Shown here in pieces: positions 7,559-14,680 of a stretch of 24,113 bases of DNA (positions are counted from its first letter, which is position 1; the number at the start of each line of letters is the position of its first letter). The notes under the pieces were generated by a model, which was given only the letters and a program-made list of their open reading frames with translations, was not told where the DNA came from and did no database searches. Both the position numbers and the translations under genes were made by a program. This DNA comes from an uncultured Arcanobacterium sp. (GTDB lineage Bacteria > Actinomycetota > Actinomycetes > Actinomycetales > Actinomycetaceae): NCBI GenBank assembly GCA_958428545.1, contig CAUAGM010000014.1, positions 1 to 24,113 of the forward strand, written 5' to 3'.

Positions 7559-8122
7559 ATGTCTCTTATCAATACTCAGGCACCGCAGTGGAGTGCAACA
7601 GCATATCTCAACAACGAGTTCGTTGAAGTATCCTCAAAGGACGTTGAAGGAAAATGGTATATTCTCTTCTTCTACCCTGCTGATTTTACTTTCGTATGCC
7701 CTACCGAGCTTGAAGATATGGCAGAGCATTACGACGAATTCAAGGAAATTGGCGTCGAGATCTACTCTGTGAGCACAGATAAGCACTTCACGCATATGGC
7801 ATGGCATGATTCTTCACCGCGTATCGCAAAAATCCAATTCCCGATGATTGGTGATCCTACCTGCGAAATTTCTGCTGCTTTTGAAGCATTGCGCAAAGGT
7901 GAAGGTGCTGCAGATCGCACAACTGTGCTTGTGGATCCTGACGGCGTGATTCAATACGTCGAAACCACTTCAGAGGGCGTCGGCCGCAATGCCGCAGAGC
8001 TTGTGCGCAAAGTAAAAGCAGCAGCGTACGTGCGTGAAAATCCAGGGCAGGTATGCCCAGCTCACTGGGAACAAGGAGATGAAACACTCAACCCCGGAAT
8101 TAAACTCGTTGGCGTACTCTAA
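7559..8122 (+). CDS. ahpC: Peroxiredoxin, AhpC type (typical 2-Cys)
   Basis: It reduces hydrogen peroxide and organic hydroperoxides in the cytoplasm. The peroxidatic cysteine is C47 in FVCPTE and the resolving cysteine is C166 in VCPAHW. The conserved arginine is R120 in DRTTVLVDPDG. The 187-aa length fits the AhpC/Prx1 class. A perfect AAGGAGGA lies 10 nt upstream of the ATG, suggesting strong translation. It is monocistronic and ends at the hairpin terminator at 8198-8236. The usual reductase partner AhpF is not adjacent, so another thioredoxin-like system must recycle it. The gene sits between argR and pheT, where bifidobacteria usually carry argCJBDF. Confidence 0.93.
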   Translation: MSLINTQAPQWSATAYLNNEFVEVSSKDVEGKWYILFFYPADFTFVCPTELEDMAEHYDEFKEIGVEIYSVSTDKHFTHMAWHDSSPRIAKIQFPMIGDPTCEISAAFEALRKGEGAADRTTVLVDPDGVIQYVETTSEGVGRNAAELVRKVKAAAYVRENPGQVCPAHWEQGDETLNPGIKLVGVL

Positions 8123-8197
8123 ATACAACTCATAGCGCAATCAGCATTTCTCTATCAACATTGCTCTGTGAGAGGTACATAAACCTATATACAATGC

Positions 8198-8236
8198 GAG
8201 TGCCTGCAGAAGAATCTTTCTGCAGGCACTCTTTCT
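8198..8236 (+). terminator. Intrinsic terminator of ahpC
   Basis: GAGTGCCTGCAGAA (8198-8211) pairs perfectly with TTCTGCAGGCACTC (8218-8231) around a 6-nt loop. TTTCTT follows. This is a strong rho-independent terminator 75 bp after the stop codon. Confidence 0.85.
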
Positions 8237-8574
8237 TATCTGAATTAGTGTGACGTATGAAGTACAAAGTGCTAAGCATTACAGGCTAAGCACTAAATCC
8301 CCTATGCATGATATGTGAATCTGTGCGATATGCACATCTACGCGATCTGCATAATCTGCGAATCTGCGCGATACGCTCAGATTCGCAGCATTCACAATAT
8401 TCGCAGATGCAACATCCCCCCCCAGCAACACTCACAATACTCCTAGCAGCACTCAAGCAAGCGCAACGCACGTGTGCGGCTGCCATGCTCTTGCCTCGAG
8501 CACAGCAGCTCACAGACGCAAAACTATCCGCGCAGCAAAACTATCTGCACAGCGAAACTAGCTATGCAGTGAAA
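8237..8574. repeat. Repeat-rich intergenic region between ahpC and pheT
   Basis: Between 8316 and 8410 short words such as GCGATCTGC, GCGATATGC and AATCTGCG recur in degenerate form. CTGCGAATCTG (8356-8366) and CAGATTCGCAG (8378-8388) form a perfect 11-bp hairpin with an 11-nt loop; it could stop transcription from pheT, though no T-run follows. A run of eight C lies at 8416-8423. No gene is evident. Confidence 0.55.
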
Positions 8575-8586
8575 CTATCCGCGCAG
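8519..8586. repeat. Four 17-bp tandem repeats overlapping the end of pheT
   Basis: Units start at 8519, 8536, 8553 and 8570 and follow the pattern yrAAACTATCyGCrCAG. Units 1 and 4 are nearly identical; unit 3 is the most diverged. The unit nearest pheT contains that gene's stop codon and last codons, so the array looks like copies of the pheT 3' end extending downstream. Confidence 0.8.
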
Positions 8587-11184
8587 CTCAGCTCCAAAGA
8601 AATGTTTCACAGCTCCTACGATCTTCTTGCGCACACGCGCCGTCTCATCAGCAGTAAGCGTATGGTCACTCCTTAGCCGCAAAGCAAAAGCCAAACTCTT
8701 CTTTCCTTGCGGAATCTGATCGCCTGTGTACACATCAAACAAACGCAGATCTTCTAGCACGTTCTTTGCCAAACGCTCTATTACTTGCGCAACCTCAGCT
8801 GCCGGAATATCCGCATCTAGCACGAGAGCAATATCTTCTTTAGCTGGAGGGAAAATATCCACAGGAACAACAGAAATAGGGGCATCGCCGCGAGCTTCAA
8901 AAAGCAGATCAGCATTAAATTCAAACGCAATTGAACGCTTAGGCAAATCAAATGCAGCACATACATGAGGTGCAAGCTCCCCTGCATAGCCGATAAGCAC
9001 ACCGTCTGCCACAGAAATAGCAGCGCAGCGCCCTGGATGGAAAGGTGCATATTCGGCATTCTGAGCGCAAGCGGTTAAGCCAATTGATTCTGCGGCTCCT
9101 TTTACCGCTTCGATCGCATCGCGCCAATCCCATGTAACGGCTTCAAAGCCAGCACACGCAGGAGCTGCTGCAGGAACTGCCACACCAGCCACGTGATAAG
9201 GCTGGTGTGGAATCGCAGCCATCACATCTGCAAGCTGAGAATCACTCGGGCGCATTCCCACATTCGGTGCCGTTGCAGGCTGGATAGAGCACGGACGGGT
9301 GACGATACTCGTCTCAAAAATTGCCACATTCGGATTGCCACGTGCCACGTTGAGCTGCGCTGTGGCAAGGAGGGAATCCAAAATACTGGTACGCATAAAT
9401 GGAGCTTCCTCCTGCAGTGGATTCCTCAGACGAATCGCGTTGCGGCGCTCATCGTCACTGCCAATCCCTTGCTTATCGAATGCATGGCTTCCCACAAATG
9501 GGTAGCTCAATACTTGTACCCACCCTTGCTCCGCTAATGCTCGCGCTAGCTCACGTTTACGGCGTTGAGTAACTGTAAGCCCGTTACCTGCTGGAGCGTA
9601 CGGCACCACTGACGGAATCTCGTCGAAGCCAACAAGGCGAGCGATTTCTTCAACAAAATAGGCGTTGCCTGTAAGGTCTGGACGCCACGTGGGAGGCGTG
9701 ACGATAAGCGTCTGCGCACTCTCACAATCCATTTCGCCTTCAGGAAGAGAAACCTCACAGCCAATTGCTGTGAGCAGATCACGCTGCCGTGAAACTGGCA
9801 CATCCAGCCCCGTCAAGCGTTTTGTTTCGGCCGTAGAAAATTCGTAGCTTGTTGGCATCTGCACGGCGTTGAACTCGAAATTTTCTTCAGCAGCTGTACC
9901 GCCGCCATATTCAACTAGGATATCGACAACTGCCTGCGCTGCCACTGGCGCAAGCATCGGATCCACCTCACGCTCAAAGCGTTTCGATGCTTCTGAGGGC
10001 AAGCGGTGACGACGAGCCATACGAGCCACAGATACAGAGTCAAAATGTGCGGCTTCAATCAGCACGTTGCGCGTCTCCTGCGTGATTTCGGTATCACAAC
10101 CGCCCATCGTGCCTGCAAGACCAATCACGCGAGCGCCATGCCCGCCGTGCGAATCCGTGATCAACAAATCTTCTGTATTCAGCTCACGATCCACATCGTC
10201 GAGGGTGAGTAAACATTCCCCCTCACGCGCGCGGCGCACCACAATCGGCGCCTCAAGTTTATCGAGATCGTAGGCGTGAAGCGGCTGCCCTAAATCAAGC
10301 ATCACATAGTTTGTGGCATCAACAGCGAGAGAAATCGGGCGCATACCTGCCGCAATCAAACGCTTTTGCATCCACGATGGCGACTGTGCATTCGGATTAA
10401 CATCGCACACAATGCGAGTGACAAAACGATCACAGCCTTGCCTGCCATGAATTGGAGCAGAGTCTTCCACGAGCACAGGAAAACCCTTGCCGTTAATTGG
10501 CGCCAGCGGCACCCGAGCATTTTCTGCTAAACCACGATCAGTAAAGTGAGCACCCGTTGAATGCGAGAATTCACGCGCAATGCCACGCATGGAAAAACAG
10601 TATCCACGATCAGGCGTCACGTTAATTTCCAGCACGTCGCCGCCAAGACCGAGATAGTTCATCACGCTTTTGCCAATTTGCGGCACGCCAGCAGCGATAC
10701 GCTCTTCTTCACTATGCGCGAGCACAATAATGCCGGAATGATCCTCGCCGATTCCTAGCTCTCTGGCCGAGCAAATCATGCCATCAGAAATATGCCCGTA
10801 GGTTTTACGTACGGCAATCTCAAATCCTCCGGGGAGCACTGCACCGGGAAGAGATACAACCACATAATCGCCAACGTCAAAATTATGGGCACCACAGATA
10901 ATTCCGCGGCTGGCAAACTCGCTCGGCTCTTTTCCAGTGCCTGGAGCATCATTATGCTCTCCCACATCTACACGGCAGTAGTTGATTACTTTGCCGTTCG
11001 TCTGCTCTTTCGGCTCGCGGCTGAGCACTTTACCCACAACGAGCGGACCTTGGATATCTGACGAGTGAATTTCTTCTTCTTCCAAACCCACTCGCACAAG
11101 ATCTGCCGCAAGCTGCGATGCAGTCAAATCTTCTGGCACTTCTACGTGATCTGCTAGCCAATCAATCGGTACAAATGGCATCAT
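8575..11184 (-). CDS. pheT: Phenylalanyl-tRNA synthetase, beta subunit
   Basis: PheT is the large subunit of the alpha2-beta2 enzyme that charges tRNA-Phe. The 869-aa protein has the family's domain order. An OB-fold tRNA-binding domain lies at roughly 42-160 (GPLVVGKV...ICGAHNFDVGD). The B3/B4 editing domain follows (RFVTRIV...DATNYVMLDLGQPLHAYD), then B5 and the catalytic-like core. A C-terminal FDX-ACB anticodon-binding domain closes it (PVDIFPPAKEDIALVLD to the end). The ATG at 11184 overlaps the pheS stop as ATGA, with AGGAAGGGG just upstream, so translation is coupled. A second in-frame ATG is the next codon. The stop lies within a 17-bp tandem repeat array. Confidence 0.97.
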   Translation of the reverse strand: MMPFVPIDWLADHVEVPEDLTASQLAADLVRVGLEEEEIHSSDIQGPLVVGKVLSREPKEQTNGKVINYCRVDVGEHNDAPGTGKEPSEFASRGIICGAHNFDVGDYVVVSLPGAVLPGGFEIAVRKTYGHISDGMICSARELGIGEDHSGIIVLAHSEEERIAAGVPQIGKSVMNYLGLGGDVLEINVTPDRGYCFSMRGIAREFSHSTGAHFTDRGLAENARVPLAPINGKGFPVLVEDSAPIHGRQGCDRFVTRIVCDVNPNAQSPSWMQKRLIAAGMRPISLAVDATNYVMLDLGQPLHAYDLDKLEAPIVVRRAREGECLLTLDDVDRELNTEDLLITDSHGGHGARVIGLAGTMGGCDTEITQETRNVLIEAAHFDSVSVARMARRHRLPSEASKRFEREVDPMLAPVAAQAVVDILVEYGGGTAAEENFEFNAVQMPTSYEFSTAETKRLTGLDVPVSRQRDLLTAIGCEVSLPEGEMDCESAQTLIVTPPTWRPDLTGNAYFVEEIARLVGFDEIPSVVPYAPAGNGLTVTQRRKRELARALAEQGWVQVLSYPFVGSHAFDKQGIGSDDERRNAIRLRNPLQEEAPFMRTSILDSLLATAQLNVARGNPNVAIFETSIVTRPCSIQPATAPNVGMRPSDSQLADVMAAIPHQPYHVAGVAVPAAAPACAGFEAVTWDWRDAIEAVKGAAESIGLTACAQNAEYAPFHPGRCAAISVADGVLIGYAGELAPHVCAAFDLPKRSIAFEFNADLLFEARGDAPISVVPVDIFPPAKEDIALVLDADIPAAEVAQVIERLAKNVLEDLRLFDVYTGDQIPQGKKSLAFALRLRSDHTLTADETARVRKKIVGAVKHFFGAELRG

Positions 11185-12305
11185 GCACCCCTTCCTGTTG
11201 TGCCAAACTGGCTGCTGAAACGAACATCGCCCTCAACCATATCGCGCATATCTGCAATGCCGTGGCGAAGCATAAGCGTGCGCTCAATGCCCATACCGAA
11301 AGCAAACCCACTGTAAACGTTTGGGTCAATACCAGCGTTTCTTAGCACTTCAGGATTGACCATGCCGCAGCCGCCCCATTCAATCCAGCCTGCACCGCCT
11401 TTCTTTTGCGGGAACCAAAGATCCATTTCCGCACTCGGCTCTGTGAAAGGGAAATAGCTGGGGCGCAAACGAGTTTTTGCTTCCGGACCAAACATTGCTT
11501 TCGCAAAATGATCGAGCGTACCTTTGAGATGTTCCATTGTGAGGTGTTTATCAACTGCCAAGCCTTCCACTTGATGGAAGACTGGCGTATGCGTGCTATC
11601 AAGAGCATCAGTTCGATACACCTTGCCAGGGCATGCAATATAAACGGGCACTCCCCTAGCTAAGAGCGTGCGGCTTTGCACAGGAGAGGTATGCGTGCGC
11701 AGAATAAGACCTTCAGTAGGCGTGACGCCGCCGTCACCTTCGCTATCCGAAACCTCGCTTTTATCTGCTGCAGCTCCTTGCGAACCAACTCTTTCATATC
11801 CAGCAACGTAGAATGTATCTTGCATCTGCCGAGCTGGATGATCCGGACCAAAATTCAGGGCATCGAAGTTGAACCATTCGTGTTCCAACTCTGGGCCTTC
11901 AGCAATATCCCATCCCATACCCACGAAAAAATCACTGACGTCTTCCATAAGTACAGTGAGAGGATGGCGCGCACCACGCGGGCTGCGTTTAGTTGGCACA
12001 GTCACATCCACACGTTCTTCTGCAAGCATTGCGGCTTGTGCAGCCGCATCGATCCGTTCTTGAGCTTCAGCCAAAACAGCTTGGATAGCTTTGCGTGCAG
12101 CTCCCATGAGTTTTCCAGCTGTGGGTTTATCTGCTTTATCGAGAGTTTTAATCAGCGCATTCGCATGCGTAATTGGAGCGTTATCTCCGCTGTGCGCTAA
12201 ACGTGCTGCTTTTAATTCATCAGACGTGACGGCAGCGGCAAAAGCTGCTTTAGCTCGCTCAACCGCCTGTGCGATTCCTACTTCATCAAGTGGGCTAAGA
12301 TCCAT
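11181..12305 (-). CDS. pheS: Phenylalanyl-tRNA synthetase, alpha subunit
   Basis: PheS is the catalytic class II subunit. Motif 2 lies around PGKVYRTDALDSTHTPVFHQ and motif 3 in GFAFGMGIERTLMLRHG. The N-terminal coiled coil that binds tRNA covers about residues 10-100. I chose the ATG at 12305, preceded by GGAAAGGGA; the protein then starts MDLSPLDEVGIAQ and is 374 aa. An upstream in-frame ATG at 12344 would add 13 residues that lack support. Residues about 168-197, between DTFYV and GLILRTHTSPVQ, form an Asp/Ser/Gly-rich insert longer than I would expect. It is first in the pheS-pheT operon and diverges from galK. Confidence 0.96.
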   Translation of the reverse strand: MDLSPLDEVGIAQAVERAKAAFAAAVTSDELKAARLAHSGDNAPITHANALIKTLDKADKPTAGKLMGAARKAIQAVLAEAQERIDAAAQAAMLAEERVDVTVPTKRSPRGARHPLTVLMEDVSDFFVGMGWDIAEGPELEHEWFNFDALNFGPDHPARQMQDTFYVAGYERVGSQGAAADKSEVSDSEGDGGVTPTEGLILRTHTSPVQSRTLLARGVPVYIACPGKVYRTDALDSTHTPVFHQVEGLAVDKHLTMEHLKGTLDHFAKAMFGPEAKTRLRPSYFPFTEPSAEMDLWFPQKKGGAGWIEWGGCGMVNPEVLRNAGIDPNVYSGFAFGMGIERTLMLRHGIADMRDMVEGDVRFSSQFGTTGRGA

Positions 12306-12381
12306 GATTCCCTTTCCAGTTTGATATGCCTTAAGTTTAGTCACTCCATGCTCGCCACGCGAAGTTAGCTCACACTAAAGA

Positions 12382-12411
12382 TCTACACTCATTGAAGCAA
12401 TTCAGTACAAT
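12382..12411. promoter_or_regulatory. Overlapping divergent promoters for galK (+) and pheS (-)
   Basis: On the plus strand TACAAT (12406-12411) is a good -10, 6 bp before the galK ATG. On the minus strand TTGTAC (12410-12405) and TGTAGA (12387-12382) are spaced 17 bp as a -35/-10 pair for pheS. The two share the GTACAA sequence, so polymerases at the two promoters would compete. The galK promoter has no recognisable -35. Confidence 0.4.
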
Positions 12412-12417
12412 ACGAAT

Positions 12418-13626
12418 ATGACTAGCTTATGCAAGGCGCTCAGCGCACATGAAGGTATCGAACTCGCAACGTCTTTGTTTGTGAAAACTTTTGGATATAA
12501 ACCTAGCGGCGTATGGGCAGCTCCTGGGCGCGTGAACCTCATTGGCGAGCACGTGGATTACAACGGAGGATTATGCCTGCCTATGGCTCTTCCACACCGA
12601 GCATATAACGCAATGGCTCTGCGCAAGGATCGTCGTGTGCATTTAATTCCTTCTGCTGGAGGCGATCCGCTCTGGGAGGGAACCCTTGACGATATTTACC
12701 CTGGAGCCGATATTCCAAAATGGGTGAAATATGCAGCAGGTCCTGTATGGGCACTTCGGCAGACGCCAGAATTTTTCGAAAAAATCACAACGGGTTTTGA
12801 TGCTGCTATTGCCTCGTGCGTGCCTCTTGGAGGCGGACTTTCTAGCTCTGCCGCTATGGAATGCTGCGTGGCATTGGGAGCGGATGCCCTCTTTGGCTTA
12901 GGGCTTGAGCAATCGCAGCAGGGGCGTTCTATTCTGGCGCATGCGGGTATGCTGGCTGAAAATAAAGTTGCTGGAGCAGCAACGGGCGGGTTGGATCAGT
13001 CTGCTTCTATGCACGCTGCAGCTGCTCACGCTCTTATGCTCGATTGCTTGCATGGCACTTTTGAGCAGATTCCTTTCGATCTGGAATCGCAGGGGTTGCG
13101 CCTGCTGGTAATTGATACGATGGCTCATCACACTCTCAACGACGGGCAGTATGAACAGCGCCGCACTGTGTGCGAAACTGTGGCTGAGCGTGAAAACGTG
13201 CATACTTTACGCGAGCTTTCTGATCCTTCGGCAACGCTCGCACGCCTATCTGATCTGGAAGAATATAAGCGTGTGAAACACGTCGTCACCGAAATTCAGC
13301 GTGTTCGTGACGCCGCCGCGGCTCTTCGCTCAGGCGATTACGAAACTCTCGGAGCGCTTTTCTATGCTTCTCACGCATCTTTGCGTGACGATTATGAGGT
13401 GAGCGCACCTGAGCTTGACGTAGCGGTTGATACTGCCCGCGAATGCGGCGCTCTCGGCGCACGCATGACTGGCGGCGGATTTGGCGGATCAGCAATTGCG
13501 CTTGTGCGCAGCGAAGATATTCCAACTGTGTGCGAAGCAATAACAGCAGCTTTTGAAGCTCACGGCTGGATTCTTCCTCGTTTCCTTGATGCTTATGCTG
13601 CTCAGGGAGCTGAACGCGTGGCGTAA
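12418..13626 (+). CDS. galK: Galactokinase
   Basis: GalK phosphorylates galactose at C1 with ATP, opening the Leloir pathway in the cytoplasm. The 402-aa GHMP kinase shows the galactokinase signature GRVNLIGEHVDYNGG (residues 37-51), the phosphate-binding PLGGGLSSSAAME (136-148) and the C-terminal motif GARMTGGGFGGS. The start at 12418 has no ribosome-binding site. A TACAAT -10 ends only 6 bp upstream, so the mRNA probably begins at the ATG itself (leaderless). galT and galE are not in the window. The mgl galactose importer lies about 1 kb downstream on the same strand but is a separate unit. Confidence 0.96.
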   Translation: MTSLCKALSAHEGIELATSLFVKTFGYKPSGVWAAPGRVNLIGEHVDYNGGLCLPMALPHRAYNAMALRKDRRVHLIPSAGGDPLWEGTLDDIYPGADIPKWVKYAAGPVWALRQTPEFFEKITTGFDAAIASCVPLGGGLSSSAAMECCVALGADALFGLGLEQSQQGRSILAHAGMLAENKVAGAATGGLDQSASMHAAAAHALMLDCLHGTFEQIPFDLESQGLRLLVIDTMAHHTLNDGQYEQRRTVCETVAERENVHTLRELSDPSATLARLSDLEEYKRVKHVVTEIQRVRDAAAALRSGDYETLGALFYASHASLRDDYEVSAPELDVAVDTARECGALGARMTGGGFGGSAIALVRSEDIPTVCEAITAAFEAHGWILPRFLDAYAAQGAERVA

Positions 13627-14058
13627 TCTTAAGAGATTGTATTAAGGCGGCACTTAAGGCTCCACAGAAAAATCTGAGCGACTTCTACGGCAGTAGCGCG
13701 TGCTACGCTTGTGTGGCATCGTTAAGCGTTTCGTGTGGCATCGTTAAGCAAGGATTATCGTCGAGCACTCGTGTATGGCAGAGCGTTGCGCAGCGCTCGT
13801 GTGCGTACACTATTCATATAGCGCTACGGCACTATTGCCATTACTCGCTCACTATTATGCGCACGCTATGTGCACGAAATTATACGCACGCTATGTACAT
13901 GAACTATTGCGCGAGATTATTGCGTAGCACTCGTGCGCAGGAAACACTTTTATATGCCGCAAAACGCTTGTCGCATTATGCGCTGCAGATATTGCATATA
14001 GAAATGGCACATATATTGAGCACAGAAACAAAAGATATACAGCGGCACACTAGCCAGA
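13627..14058. other. Repeat-bearing gap between convergent galK and rhodanese genes
   Basis: A 17-bp perfect repeat (GTGTGGCATCGTTAAGC) occurs at 13711-13727 and 13733-13749. A 25-bp tandem duplication, 22/25 identical, lies at 13854-13878 and 13879-13903 (ATTATGCGCACGCTATG...). No clear terminator or gene is visible, and the open frame crossing the region has no family features. Confidence 0.6.
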
Positions 14059-14394
14059 TCAGTACTCCATAGGATATCCGGCGCTCTTCCACGCGGTTGT
14101 GCCACCATGCACGGAAACTGCTTTATACCCAAGATCAATAAGGCGCTGCGCTGCCGTCAGCGAGCGATTCCCCGAGGCGCAGATAAGCATCACTTCTTGC
14201 TCTTTACCATAATTTTCCATTGCCGCAACCAGCGATGCCATAGGGATATGCTCAGCTCCTGCAGCTCGCCCGCGATTCCATTCGTATATTTCTCGAATAT
14301 CAATAAGGCGATCCCCCTCGGCTTGCCGCGCACGCGCTTGAGCCACGGTAATACGAGCAGTACCACCTGAATACATAAAGTCAAAGAACCCCAT
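14059..14394 (-). CDS. Single-domain rhodanese-like protein
   Basis: A small cytoplasmic protein (111 aa) with one rhodanese fold. LIDIREIYEWNRGRAAGAEHIP corresponds to the conserved D-R/E...G-H-I-P block, and the catalytic loop is CASGNRS with C72. Such proteins move sulfane sulfur (persulfide) between donors and acceptors; the partner here is unknown. The ATG at 14394 gives MGFFDFMY. A TTG at 14412 would add six residues. No ribosome-binding site precedes the ATG. A CACAAT -10-like element lies 6 nt upstream inside a palindrome, so a leaderless message is possible. Confidence 0.85.
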   Translation of the reverse strand: MGFFDFMYSGGTARITVAQARARQAEGDRLIDIREIYEWNRGRAAGAEHIPMASLVAAMENYGKEQEVMLICASGNRSLTAAQRLIDLGYKAVSVHGGTTAWKSAGYPMEY

Positions 14395-14399
14395 AGAGC

Positions 14400-14414
14400 T
14401 ATTGTGGCACAATA
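14400..14414. promoter_or_regulatory. Palindrome TATTGTG-G-CACAATA at the rhodanese start
   Basis: A perfect 7-1-7 inverted repeat lies 5 bp upstream of the rhodanese ATG and contains the presumed -10. It would be well placed as an operator. The regulator is unknown. Confidence 0.4.
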
Positions 14415-14430
14415 CACGCCTTATTCATGC

Positions 14431-14535
14431 GCCCAGCCCGCTCGCCTAGCCGACTCGCCCAACTTGCTTGCCTAGCCCACTCACTCAACCCACTTTACCT
14501 AACCCACTCACCCACCTTCCTCACCTAGCTTCCCA
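14431..14535. repeat. Eight degenerate 13-bp tandem repeats upstream of mglB
   Basis: Units of the form GCCTAGCCCACTC begin at 14431, 14444, 14457, 14470, 14483, 14497, 14510 and 14523, with one extra base before the sixth. The tract is C/T-rich on the plus strand and has G only at a few positions. It lies between the rhodanese start and the mglB promoter region. Confidence 0.75.
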
Positions 14536-14598
14536 CTTACGATTAGGTAACAATTAAATAACAATTTATGCTATTTTGCCGTTCATCTAAAGAATAAT

Positions 14599-14626
14599 TT
14601 AACTGTGACGCAGGTCGCGTTATAGA
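14599..14626 (+). promoter_or_regulatory. Candidate mgl operon promoter
   Basis: TTAACT (14599-14604) and TATAGA (14621-14626) are 16 bp apart, which would start the message near 14633 with a leader of about 50 nt. Just downstream ATGTGA (14635-14640) and TCACAT (14654-14659) form an inverted repeat with a 13-bp spacer, a possible operator or leader hairpin. Confidence 0.3.
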
Positions 14627-14680
14627 GTATCTCCATGTGATGCGATAAACACTTCACATCTCGAAAAGAAAAGGACGCAT

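Noticed and set aside
8308..8676. 122-codon plus-strand open frame across the repeat tract and pheT end
   Set aside because: It is built from short repeats and antisense pheT codons; no start signal.
11676..12200. 174-codon plus-strand open frame inside pheS
   Set aside because: It is antisense to a certain gene, has no ribosome-binding site, and its composition is that of a mirrored reading frame.
14635..14659. CRP-type site before mglB (ATGTGA and TCACAT)
   Set aside because: The half-sites are 13 bp apart, not the 6 bp needed between TGTGA and TCACA, so a canonical CRP site is not supported.
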